16,813 nt of DNA. It comes from RGIG5579 sp045601445 (GTDB lineage Bacteria > Bacillota > Clostridia > Oscillospirales > SIG627). Both the position numbers and the translations under genes were made by a program. This document shows positions 1-6,112 of the stretch, piece by piece. The stretch lies in NCBI GenBank assembly GCA_045601445.1, contig JAZRZQ010000015.1:1-16813 (forward strand), in the 5' to 3' direction. Under the pieces are notes generated by a model. The model saw only the letters and a list, made by a program, of their open reading frames with translations, was not told where the DNA came from and did not search any database. Within the stretch, counting starts at the first letter, position 1. Every line of letters starts with the position of its first letter.

Positions 1-29
1 AAAAAAAGACAGCCGCACGTGAGCGGCTG
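1..29 (-). terminator. Terminator-like hairpin facing left
   Basis: A 7-bp stem (10-16 with 23-29) encloses a 6-nt loop, and seven A's lie at 1-7. Read on the minus strand this is a GC-rich hairpin followed by a run of U, the form of an intrinsic terminator. No minus-strand gene lies directly upstream of it in the window, so its client is unclear. It may instead be part of the mobile element whose end lies just to the right. Confidence 0.4.
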
Positions 30-62
30 CCTGTGAGTGTAATGCGTTGTCAAACTTCAGTA

Positions 63-136
63 GTCCCTTTCAGGGACGAAGCCTGTATTAGCCCCTTATA
101 GGGGCTGTGCAAGCCACCGGTTCAACCGGTGGTCTT
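63..136. repeat. Three-hairpin cluster, possible IS200/IS605-type right end
   Basis: Three near-perfect hairpins follow each other: 63-77 (6-bp stem), 91-105 (6-bp stem) and 111-136. The last has CCACCGGT at 114-121 pairing with ACCGGTGG at 125-132, and AAG/CTT extends it past one bulge. Runs of hairpins ending just before a TTGAC-like sequence (135-139) are typical of the right ends of IS200/IS605 elements, where they serve TnpA recognition and the TnpB-associated omegaRNA. A plus-strand reading frame is open from position 3 to a stop at 99-101. It has a GAAGCC (Glu-Ala) near its end and could be the last codons of a TnpB-like gene outside the window. That assignment is inference; it could equally be an unrelated intergenic repeat. 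Confidence 0.4.
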
Positions 137-157
137 GACTATAATAGGAATAATGAA

Positions 158-203
158 AAGCCTCTCCCTTTGGGAGAGGTGGCGGCGAAGCCGACGGAGA
201 GGG
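158..203 (+). repeat. Left inverted repeat flanking the DUF559 gene
   Basis: A perfect hairpin (161-168 with 172-179, loop TTT) is followed by a small hairpin (183-186 with 190-193) and the tail GAGAGGG at 197-203. The reverse complement of 589-634 has the same layout: the 17-base core CTCTCCCTTTGGGAGAG is identical, an inner small hairpin follows, and the same GAGAGGG tail closes it. The inner hairpin differs in sequence but keeps its pairing. The tail also supplies the GGAG at 196-199, eight bases before the DUF559 start codon. Confidence 0.75.
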
Positions 204-207
204 TAAA

Positions 208-585
208 ATGGAGCGAGAACCATTAAAGAAAAACAATGAGTTGTTAAATATCGCAAGAATTTTACGCCGTAACATGACTCGGCACGAAAAGCATTTATGG
301 TATGATTTTTTGCGGTATTATCCGGTAAAGATATACAAGCAACGGATCATAGATAATTTTATTGCAGACTTCTATTGTCATAGTGCTCGTCTCGTGATAG
401 AACTTGACGGTTCACAGCACTATACAAATCAAGGGAAAGCGCACGACGCGGCAAGAACTGAAATTCTTGAAAGATACGGAATTTATGTTTTGCGCTTTTC
501 AAACAAAGACATAGATGAGAATTTTGACGGTGTTTGCCGAATGATTGATAGAGCGATTAATGAGAGAATAGAAAGCTTGTCGTAA
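208..585 (+). CDS. DUF559 (Vsr-like) endonuclease-domain protein
   Basis: This 125-aa protein matches the DUF559 family, small proteins with a PD-(D/E)XK nuclease fold related to the very-short-patch repair endonuclease Vsr. Visible signatures are the N-terminal LRRNMTRHEKHLW segment (19-31), a FIADFYC strand with Asp54, VIELDGSQH with Glu65, Asp67 and His71, and a closing VLRFSNKDI strand (94-102). These fit the family's active site, so metal-dependent DNA cleavage is likely, though no substrate is known. The ATG at 208 has GGAG at 196-199, and that sequence belongs to the flanking repeat. The gene is clearly more AT-rich than the genes from 980 onward and is enclosed by inverted repeats, which points to transfer. 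A TATAAT at 140-145 is the only nearby -10-like sequence and lacks a clear -35. Family assignment is firm; the biological role is unknown. Confidence 0.88.
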   Translation: MEREPLKKNNELLNIARILRRNMTRHEKHLWYDFLRYYPVKIYKQRIIDNFIADFYCHSARLVIELDGSQHYTNQGKAHDAARTEILERYGIYVLRFSNKDIDENFDGVCRMIDRAINERIESLS

Positions 586-588
586 ATC

Positions 589-634
589 GCCCTCTCACCC
601 GCTATCGCGGGAGCTCTCCCAAAGGGAGAGCCTT
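589..634 (-). repeat. Right inverted repeat flanking the DUF559 gene
   Basis: The repeat begins four bases after the DUF559 stop codon. It holds CCCTCTC (590-596), a small hairpin (598-602 with 607-611, loop TATC) and the palindromic core at 614-630. It is the inverted counterpart of 158-203. The core and the inner tail are identical in the two copies, while the middle hairpin has diverged with pairing retained. Together the two copies delimit a unit of about 480 bp. Confidence 0.75.
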
Positions 635-692
635 TACTTCAGGGGTATGGGCTTGCCCTGTGCCTTTGTATTACAAATGCGAAACCGGCGAT

Positions 693-757
693 AAAAACAG
701 AAGAGAGAGTAACGCGGTTACAAAATTCCGTGAAGCTCTCTCTTTTTCTGCTTTTTT
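693..757 (+). terminator. Terminator-like hairpin with U-rich tail
   Basis: AAGAGAGAG at 701-709 pairs with CTCTCTCTT at 736-744. An inner hairpin is present (710-713 with 717-720), and the outer bases CAG (698-700) and CTG (748-750) can extend the stem. T-rich sequence runs from 743 to 757. It would stop plus-strand transcription coming from the DUF559 unit. It directly abuts the first box of the array at 758, so it could be part of that element. Nothing else gene-like is seen between 635 and 692. Confidence 0.45.
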
Positions 758-931
758 AGTGATATTCTTTGCTTTCGCAAAGAGTGATATTATTGCTACC
801 GCAATAGTGATATTGAAGCCTTGCGGCTTCAGTGGTATTCTATTCGCCATGAAACTCGCGAAGCGAATACCACTCGGCGCGAGCCGAATATCACTGCGTA
901 GCAATATCACTCGCCACAGGCGAATAGAACT
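758..931. repeat. Array of AGTGATATT boxes with micro-hairpin spacers, orientation flipping at centre
   Basis: The left half has four direct boxes: AGTGATATT at 758-766, 783-791 and 806-814, and AGTGGTATT at 831-839. The right half has four inverted boxes: AATACCACT at 866-874, AATATCACT at 887-895 and 903-911, and a decayed AATAGAACT at 923-931. Spacers are short hairpins of differing sequence: stems 767-772/777-782, 792-796/801-805, 815-820/825-830, 875-878/883-886 and 912-915/919-922. The two central boxes (831-839 and 866-874) pair exactly, and so do the ATTCGC/GCGAAT segments at 842-847 and 863-868 beside them. Stems vary while pairing is kept, which suggests selection on folded RNA or single-stranded DNA. 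No protein-coding content is credible here. It is not a CRISPR array. Confidence 0.8.
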
Positions 932-961
932 GGCGTGATACTCCAAGTGGAGTATCACGCC
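932..961. repeat. Strong 14-bp-stem hairpin closing the repeat patch
   Basis: Bases 932-945 pair perfectly with 948-961. The stem contains GTGATA and TATCAC, which resemble the array's boxes, so this looks like the array's terminal hairpin. It lies 18 bases past the stop codon of the minus-strand transglutaminase gene. It has no U-run on that strand, so any role at that gene's mRNA 3' end would more likely be protection than termination. Confidence 0.7.
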
Positions 962-979
962 AAAGCCTTCAAGCGTTTT

Positions 980-2152
980 TTAAGAATTGCGAATCAAGGA
1001 GAGGGTGTAGTGCTTTTCGTTGCAAAGGTATCTCCACTTTTTCTGAACGCGGATGGCGTCGATCTTGTGTACTCTCTTGTTGTCGATCAGATCGCTCTTG
1101 GCGCGCTGTAATTCCTCAAGGGAAGAGAACTGCACGTGAAGGATCTCCTTGTCCGACTGACGGTTGAAGATCTCTTCCACCGCCTCGAAGGAGTATTGCT
1201 CGGTGTAATAACCGAAATATTTAAAATAGCGGTATTCCTCGGCCGTGCAAACGGGATCGTCAAACATCATATCAATATCGTGCGTGCGCGCCAGCTCCTC
1301 GGAGGAGATGGCCATATAATTGTAAAGCGGCTCGTCCCGCTCGAAGTCGGGATCGTCCCAGGTGACGTCGATAAAGTAGCCCTCGCCGTTCAGCCAAAGG
1401 CAGTTCCACCCGTGCGACTCGCCCGCCTTGCCCGAAACGTAAGCGCATTCAAGCCCCAGCTCCTGCATCACAAGCTGAAAGGCCTTGGCGTAGCCGGAGC
1501 AGACCGTCTTGCCTTCCACCAGACACCCGTAAGCGGAAAAGATCTGCTCGCAGGCGGGCGCGTGATCGGTGCGGTAAAATTCCTCCAACGCCTCGTGGTC
1601 GTAGCGCGCCGATCGGATGAGATGATCGTGAACGAACAGCGCCTGCTCGTAGGGGTGCGTGCTGTGAGCGCGGGAAAGCTCGGCAAGCTCCTTGACCTTT
1701 TGCAACAAAGCTTCCTTTTGCCGCGCGGCGTCAAAGCCGTAGGTGACGTATCGGTAATACATCGGATACAGCTCTACCGTCCCGTCGCTCGGGGAGGAAA
1801 AGTAGCTGTAATCCATCGAATACCCCCCGCGATACCAGAAGTATTCTGGGTGATCGTAGTGGATCGCCACGGCGGCGCGGAAGGCGTTGTCCTTGAAGAG
1901 ATTGACATCCACTCCGTCGAAGACGACCTTTTCTTCGGCGTGTTCGATCGTGCCGAGAAGCCCCGTATAGATCGCCTTTTGGTAATCGGTCAGCTGATTG
2001 TAGTAGGAGCGGTACGCAGTCGGCTGCAGAACTTCCTCGGAGGCGGGAAAGCTGTCCCAATCAATCGGATCGGGCGCTTGAAAGTGGGAGGAGAAGATCG
2101 CCGCGGCGATCAGAGCCAAGACGATGACGGTGAAAACGGAGGATTTTTTCAT
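980..2152 (-). CDS. Membrane-anchored transglutaminase-like (transglut_core) protein
   Basis: A hydrophobic N-terminal segment (about residues 6-22) marks a signal peptide or signal anchor, so the 390-aa protein should act outside the membrane. The C-terminal half carries the transglutaminase-like cysteine-protease triad: Cys218 in VCSGYA, His247 in SHGWN and Asp262 in DVTWDD, in the usual order and surroundings. Bacterial members of this fold are peptidases or protein-modifying enzymes, often acting at the cell wall, but the substrate cannot be read from sequence. The start is the ATG at 2152, preceded by GGAAGGAGG. An upstream in-frame ATG six codons earlier would place that ribosome site inside the gene. 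The start overlaps the stop of the PrsW-like gene by 4 bases (ATGA), so the two should be translationally coupled. The fold is confident; the target is unknown. Confidence 0.85.
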   Translation of the reverse strand: MKKSSVFTVIVLALIAAAIFSSHFQAPDPIDWDSFPASEEVLQPTAYRSYYNQLTDYQKAIYTGLLGTIEHAEEKVVFDGVDVNLFKDNAFRAAVAIHYDHPEYFWYRGGYSMDYSYFSSPSDGTVELYPMYYRYVTYGFDAARQKEALLQKVKELAELSRAHSTHPYEQALFVHDHLIRSARYDHEALEEFYRTDHAPACEQIFSAYGCLVEGKTVCSGYAKAFQLVMQELGLECAYVSGKAGESHGWNCLWLNGEGYFIDVTWDDPDFERDEPLYNYMAISSEELARTHDIDMMFDDPVCTAEEYRYFKYFGYYTEQYSFEAVEEIFNRQSDKEILHVQFSSLEELQRAKSDLIDNKRVHKIDAIRVQKKWRYLCNEKHYTLSLIRNS

Positions 2153-3039
2153 GCTTCTCCTCCTTCCCATCCCCGACCTGCCGCTTCGATCTCTTCCTCG
2201 GTCAGATCAGGGTGTGCTTTGAGAATCAGTCGGAACAAATAGCGCTTGGACGGGCCGTCCTTGGCGGCAAGCTGATCGACCGCGGCAAACGAAAGCCCAT
2301 AGAACAAAAACAGCGTAAAATACAAGAGAAACTCCACCCAGCGCAGGGGGACGGAGGCTGCGAGCTGGTAGAGCCCCCCAAGCAGCATCGGGGCAAGAGA
2401 GCCGAACAGATACCACTTGGCAGAGGAGGGAATGCGATCGCGTCGGATTTTTCCGTCCCGCAACAGGCGATCCTCGATGCGGTTGGCGGAAAATCGGATG
2501 CTCCACATCGAAAAGCAGTAGCCCATCAGGATCGACAAAAACAGCTGGCACGAGAGGGAAGAGACGAGTCTGACGGCCAGCGTCTCAAAACCGTTTTGAG
2601 CGGCGAAGAAAACGCTTTCCGCCGCCGAAAAGCCAAGCGAGAGAAACACGGAGTAGACCACGCCGTCAAAGAGATAATTGAAGTGAGGGTTGCGTCGGGT
2701 CGCCAAAAACAACACCAGCCATTGCAGAAGCACCTGTACCAGAGCATAGCCGAAAAAGGCGCAGAGTGCCTTGTGAGCAAATTCTGCTCCGAAGCTGTCG
2801 TAGAGCGCGTAGCCCTCGGCGGTAAAGCGAAAGGAAGAGGAAAAAAGCGCGTCAAGCCCCGTCAGGATGCCCTTGCGGATCAGCACGGTGGGAATCGTCA
2901 GTGCGCCGCCGAGAAAGAACAGCGCCGTGAGAAGCCAAAGCGGCTCTTTTTCCAAGGAGTCCTTGCGATAAACGAAGATCGCCAGCGCCAAGGCGGGGAT
3001 GAGCGCCAAAAACGAAAATTCAAGGGAAACAAGATCCAT
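2149..3039 (-). CDS. PrsW-family membrane protein, probable pseudoprotease
   Basis: This 296-aa protein has about eight hydrophobic segments and follows the PrsW family layout: KDSLEKEP after the first helix (26-33), FDGVVYSVFLSLGF (124-137), and LMGY (171-174). PrsW is an intramembrane metalloprotease that cleaves anti-sigma factors such as RsiW. Its active site uses a paired Glu-Glu in EExxK, a Glu in the FDG helix and His residues in later helices. Here the EExxK position reads Q102-V103-L-L-Q106, the later His positions read Gln165 and Gly221, and only Glu141 remains. If this alignment by eye is right, the protein cannot bind the metal and would be a binding or scaffold protein. It is the first gene of an operon with the transglutaminase-like gene and has its own strong promoter (3069-3097). 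Family membership is likely; loss of activity is inference. Confidence 0.75.
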   Translation of the reverse strand: MDLVSLEFSFLALIPALALAIFVYRKDSLEKEPLWLLTALFFLGGALTIPTVLIRKGILTGLDALFSSSFRFTAEGYALYDSFGAEFAHKALCAFFGYALVQVLLQWLVLFLATRRNPHFNYLFDGVVYSVFLSLGFSAAESVFFAAQNGFETLAVRLVSSLSCQLFLSILMGYCFSMWSIRFSANRIEDRLLRDGKIRRDRIPSSAKWYLFGSLAPMLLGGLYQLAASVPLRWVEFLLYFTLFLFYGLSFAAVDQLAAKDGPSKRYLFRLILKAHPDLTEEEIEAAGRGWEGGEA

Positions 3040-3068
3040 ACTTACCTCTTATGTTTGGGATTGCTTTT

Positions 3069-3097
3069 ATTTTAGTGCCTTGCACCGCTTCTGTCAA
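3069..3097 (-). promoter_or_regulatory. Sigma-A promoter of the PrsW-like/transglutaminase operon
   Basis: On the minus strand the -35 is TTGACA (3097-3092), the spacer is 17 bases and the -10 is TAAAAT (3074-3069). It lies about 30 bases upstream of the ATG at 3039, with AGAGGT as a modest ribosome site between. Confidence 0.8.
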
Positions 3098-3104
3098 GCA
3101 AGGC
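3077..3104. promoter_or_regulatory. Inverted repeat over the minus-strand promoter, candidate operator
   Basis: GCCTTGC (3077-3083) and GCAAGGC (3098-3104) form an exact 7-bp dyad with centres 21 bases apart, about two helical turns. One arm lies in the spacer of the minus-strand promoter and the other just beyond its -35, ten bases from the -35 of the divergent promoter. A dimeric regulator bound here could affect both. No regulator gene lies nearby, so this is a candidate only. Confidence 0.4.
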
Positions 3105-3113
3105 TTTTGCGAA

Positions 3114-3142
3114 TTGACTTTTTTCATTGGATGTGGTAGGAT
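3114..3142 (+). promoter_or_regulatory. Sigma-A promoter of the MFS gene
   Basis: TTGACT (3114-3119), a 17-base spacer and TAGGAT (3137-3142) precede AAGGAG (3159-3164) and the ATG at 3176. The -35 boxes of this and the divergent promoter are only 16 bases apart. Confidence 0.7.
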
Positions 3143-3175
3143 GAGAGGAAAACAAAGGAAGGAGATATCGGCCTT

Positions 3176-4408
3176 ATGATGAAACAAACGAAGGTCTTGT
3201 CGTATCGCGCCCTTGTGGCGCTGACCTTTATGGTCTATTTTTTCAGCTATGCCATGCGGCTGGATTTTTCCGCGTGCATCGTTTCTCTGACAGCCGATCT
3301 CGGCCTTTCCAACACCGCCGCCTCGGCCGCGGTCACGGGGAGCTATATTACCTACGGCATCGGCCAGGTGCTCTTCGGCGTGCTCGGGGATCGCGTCCCG
3401 CCCGTTCGCATCATTACCGTTGCGATGATCGGAACGGTTCTGGTCAACCTTTTCGTTTCCGGCCTCTCTTCCATCGTTTGGATCACGGTGCTGTGGTGCT
3501 TCAACGGCATCTTTCAGGCGATGCTCTGGCCGCCGCTTTGCCGCTTTCTGTCCGATCAGCTTGAGGATTCCAAGTATTCCGCCGCCATCACCCTCGTCGG
3601 CACTTCCGGCCCGATCGGCACCGTTTTCGTGTTCTTCTTCGTGCCGATCGTCTTGAAATTTGCCGTGTGGCGCACGGTTTTTCGGCTGATGGCACTCTTC
3701 GGCGTTTTGATGCTGATCGTCTGGATTCTTTCCACGCGCTCTCTTTCCTCGACCTCGCCCGCTCCCGTCCGCACGGCGTCAAGCGAGACTGCCCCTGCCG
3801 AGAAGCGATCGTTTCTCTCTCTGGTGCTTGCTTCGAGCCTGATCCCCATTTTCGTTATCATTCTTTTGCAGGGCTCTCTGCGGGACGGCATTCAGACCTG
3901 GCTTCCTTCGCTGGTCAAGGCAAATTTTGCTCTTGACGATTCCGATTCGGTTCTCAGCTCGGTGTTTATGCCTCTTCTCGGCGTTCTCAGCATCAGCGTT
4001 GCCGGTGCGCTGTTCCAAAAAATCAAAAACGAATTAAAGACCGCGTTTTATATCTTCCTGTTTGCCGCACTTGCTTCCGTTCCGCTTGCCGTCTTTCCCG
4101 ATCTTCCGTTTCTTCTCTCACTCGCGCTCGCCTCTCTCATTTCGGGCTGTATGCACGGGGTCAATCTGATAGTCATCAGCCTTGTCCCCAAGCGCTTCGC
4201 CCGTTACGGAATGATCTCCACCTTTTCGGGGCTGGTCAATTCCTTCACCTACGTCGGCGCGTCTCTTTCGGGCGTTGGCTTTGCCGCCCTTTCCGATCAT
4301 TTTGGCTGGGGCGTGGTTTTGACCGTCTGGTCGGTGATCGCGATCTTGGGTACCATCCTTTGCCTTGCCTTCTCTCGCCCTTGGGGCCGATTCATCGAGG
4401 AAGCATAA
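3176..4408 (+). CDS. MFS transporter, organophosphate:phosphate antiporter (OPA)-like
   Basis: This 410-aa protein has about twelve membrane helices, the usual MFS size, with a charged central loop near residues 187-212. The MFS loop motif appears as GVLGDRVPPVR (68-78). Features of the GlpT/UhpT (OPA) family are visible: AMRLDFS with Arg28 in helix 1, WCFNGIFQAMLWPP (107-120), and SLRDGIQTWLP with Arg236 in the helix-7 position. In GlpT the two matching arginines (Arg45 and Arg269) bind the phosphate group, so an organophosphate or similar anionic substrate is plausible. The exact substrate is not readable. The gene has its own promoter and ribosome site and ends at a bidirectional terminator, so it is probably monocistronic. 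The ATG at 3176 is followed by a second ATG; the first has the better spacing. Confidence 0.85.
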   Translation: MMKQTKVLSYRALVALTFMVYFFSYAMRLDFSACIVSLTADLGLSNTAASAAVTGSYITYGIGQVLFGVLGDRVPPVRIITVAMIGTVLVNLFVSGLSSIVWITVLWCFNGIFQAMLWPPLCRFLSDQLEDSKYSAAITLVGTSGPIGTVFVFFFVPIVLKFAVWRTVFRLMALFGVLMLIVWILSTRSLSSTSPAPVRTASSETAPAEKRSFLSLVLASSLIPIFVIILLQGSLRDGIQTWLPSLVKANFALDDSDSVLSSVFMPLLGVLSISVAGALFQKIKNELKTAFYIFLFAALASVPLAVFPDLPFLLSLALASLISGCMHGVNLIVISLVPKRFARYGMISTFSGLVNSFTYVGASLSGVGFAALSDHFGWGVVLTVWSVIAILGTILCLAFSRPWGRFIEEA

Positions 4409-4415
4409 GGCTGAA

Positions 4416-4446
4416 AAAAGGCACTTTCCGTCGGAAAGTGCCTTTT
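4416..4446. terminator. Bidirectional intrinsic terminator
   Basis: GGCACTTTCC (4420-4429) pairs with GGAAAGTGCC (4433-4442) around a 3-nt loop. A's at 4414-4419 and T's at 4443-4449 flank the stem. It lies between the converging MFS gene (stop 4408) and hexosaminidase gene (stop 4457), so it can end both transcripts. Confidence 0.92.
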
Positions 4447-4456
4447 TTTGTTTGGT

Positions 4457-6112
4457 TTATGGATTCCTCTCTTCTTCGGGTTCCTTCGGATCGAGATCGG
4501 CCTTGAGCTTTTCGAGAATCCCGATCAGCGCCTTCCAATATGCGTCGCGTCTTGCTCTGCTGCCGAAATCCTCGGCGCGGATCATACCGAGCGTGCCGAG
4601 CTTGGCGGCGATCTCGGCAAAGCCGATCTCAAGCCTGTCGTAGAAGGCAAGCTCTTCGCTTCTGGGCGGGTAGAGGTTGCCGAAGCAGGGGAAGACGTTA
4701 AAGCCCTCGGGGGTGGCGTCACCGAGCACCGCACGGGTCAGCGCGATCTGATAGTCCTCGTCGTAAATCGGATCGGATCGGTTCCACAAGCGATCTGCAA
4801 ACAAGAAGATCTCGGGCGCGAGCGTGCGGTCGTAGTGGGGGTAGCGCACGGCGTTGCCGTATTCCCACACGCACATTTCACTGCCGAGAACCTGTCCCTT
4901 CAGCTCCTCGTCCACCTCGGGACGGGCCGTCGGGTACCAGGTGGAAAGCTTATCTGTTGTCAAATAGCTGTTCAGGTCAACGTAGGTGTCCTTGTAGTTG
5001 GAGTTGATCGCGCGATAGCCCATGCGAAGCTGAGCGTTCAGCGAGCAGTTCTCTCGCGGGCCGTTTCCGTCGGCGGCGATTCGCCAATAGTGCATGATAA
5101 TATCCGTCGGGAGAAGGGTCTGGCGGTTGCAATCGAGCTGATCGCTCCACATAATCATCTCTCTGCCGTGCTTTTTGACCATATCGTAGACCTTGAGGAT
5201 GCAATCGTAATACAGATCGCGTCGGTCAAGGTTTTCTTTTTCCATTCTTTCCTTGCAACGGCGGCAGTTTTCCCAATGGCAGAGCTGGCGAAGCTCGGGA
5301 CGCTTCGGGAAGTCCAATTCGTCCCCGCCGATGTGGAAATACGGGCCGGGGAAGAGGGAGGCGATCTCGTCAATGATGGCCTGATAAATCTCGTACAAGC
5401 GATCGGTGCTCGGGCAGACCGTCCAACAGGTGTTTTCTCCCTCAATGACGTCACAGCCCAGCTCGGGGAGGCTGCGAACGATGGTCTTGGAGTGCGCGGG
5501 CAGGTCAAACTCGGGAATGACCGTTAGGCCGAGCTTCTCGCAGAGCTCGGAAACCTTTTTCATCTGCTCCTTGGTGTAGGCGCTTGGAATGCGGCAGGCC
5601 TCGGGAAGTGCCTCAGCTTCAAAGCAGATGCCCTTCGAGTCGGAAAGGTGCAGATGCAGAACGTTAAATTTCGCCTTGGCAATGAGGATGATGTCCTCGA
5701 TGAGGAGATCGAACGGACGGACGCCGCGCGCCAGATCGAGCATCACGCCTCGGTGAGAGGTCTCCGGCTCGTCAGCGATGCGACCCGCAGGCAACAGAAA
5801 GCCCTTTTCAGTTCTGGTTGCCAGAAGCGAGAGCGTGGCCAGCGCGTTGCGCAGACCGAGCGCATCCGCATAGCCGATGTGAACCCCCTTGGCGTTGACC
5901 GAAAGCGTATAGCCCTCGGGCTTTACGGCCTCGTATTCGGCTTGGATCTGAGATTTTTGCGTCGAGTAAGAAACGCTTGCCTTCGGGAAAAAGGCGGTGA
6001 GCTGATACAGTGCCTTTTCGGAATCCTTTTCGGGGCAGGAGAAGGCAAACGAAAAGGGGAGAGAGAATTTGTTGTTTCGTTGCAGATGCTTTTTCGGTCT
6101 CGGAAGGATCAT
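4457..6112 (-). CDS. GH20 beta-N-acetylhexosaminidase
   Basis: The enzyme belongs to glycoside hydrolase family 20, which removes terminal N-acetylglucosamine or N-acetylgalactosamine by substrate-assisted catalysis. An N-terminal GH20b-like domain (about 1-115) precedes the catalytic barrel. The barrel is marked by HRGVMLDLAR (about 120-129), LHLHLSDS, PEFDLPAH, the catalytic Asp-Glu pair in HIGGDE (about 264-265) and MWSDQ (about 321-325). No signal peptide is seen, so it probably acts in the cytoplasm on imported sugars or recycled wall fragments. A cysteine group (C-x4-C-x2-C, about 278-286) follows the active site. The ATG at 6112 shares its A with the upstream stop codon (TGATG); a GTG one codon earlier is the alternative. 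It is the last gene of the minus-strand run and ends at the terminator. Confidence 0.92.
   Translation of the reverse strand: MILPRPKKHLQRNNKFSLPFSFAFSCPEKDSEKALYQLTAFFPKASVSYSTQKSQIQAEYEAVKPEGYTLSVNAKGVHIGYADALGLRNALATLSLLATRTEKGFLLPAGRIADEPETSHRGVMLDLARGVRPFDLLIEDIILIAKAKFNVLHLHLSDSKGICFEAEALPEACRIPSAYTKEQMKKVSELCEKLGLTVIPEFDLPAHSKTIVRSLPELGCDVIEGENTCWTVCPSTDRLYEIYQAIIDEIASLFPGPYFHIGGDELDFPKRPELRQLCHWENCRRCKERMEKENLDRRDLYYDCILKVYDMVKKHGREMIMWSDQLDCNRQTLLPTDIIMHYWRIAADGNGPRENCSLNAQLRMGYRAINSNYKDTYVDLNSYLTTDKLSTWYPTARPEVDEELKGQVLGSEMCVWEYGNAVRYPHYDRTLAPEIFLFADRLWNRSDPIYDEDYQIALTRAVLGDATPEGFNVFPCFGNLYPPRSEELAFYDRLEIGFAEIAAKLGTLGMIRAEDFGSRARRDAYWKALIGILEKLKADLDPKEPEEERNP

Noticed and set aside
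758..931. CRISPR array
   Set aside because: The repeated unit is only 9 bp and flips orientation. The spacers are 7-16 bp self-complementary hairpins, and no cas genes are present.
660..958. Short open frames on both strands through the repeat array
   Set aside because: They are built from the repeat boxes and hairpins, have no ribosome site and overlap each other on opposite strands.
4448..5527. Plus-strand open frame opposite the GH20 gene
   Set aside because: It overlaps the terminator and the catalytic region of a clear GH20 enzyme, and the translation has no family features.
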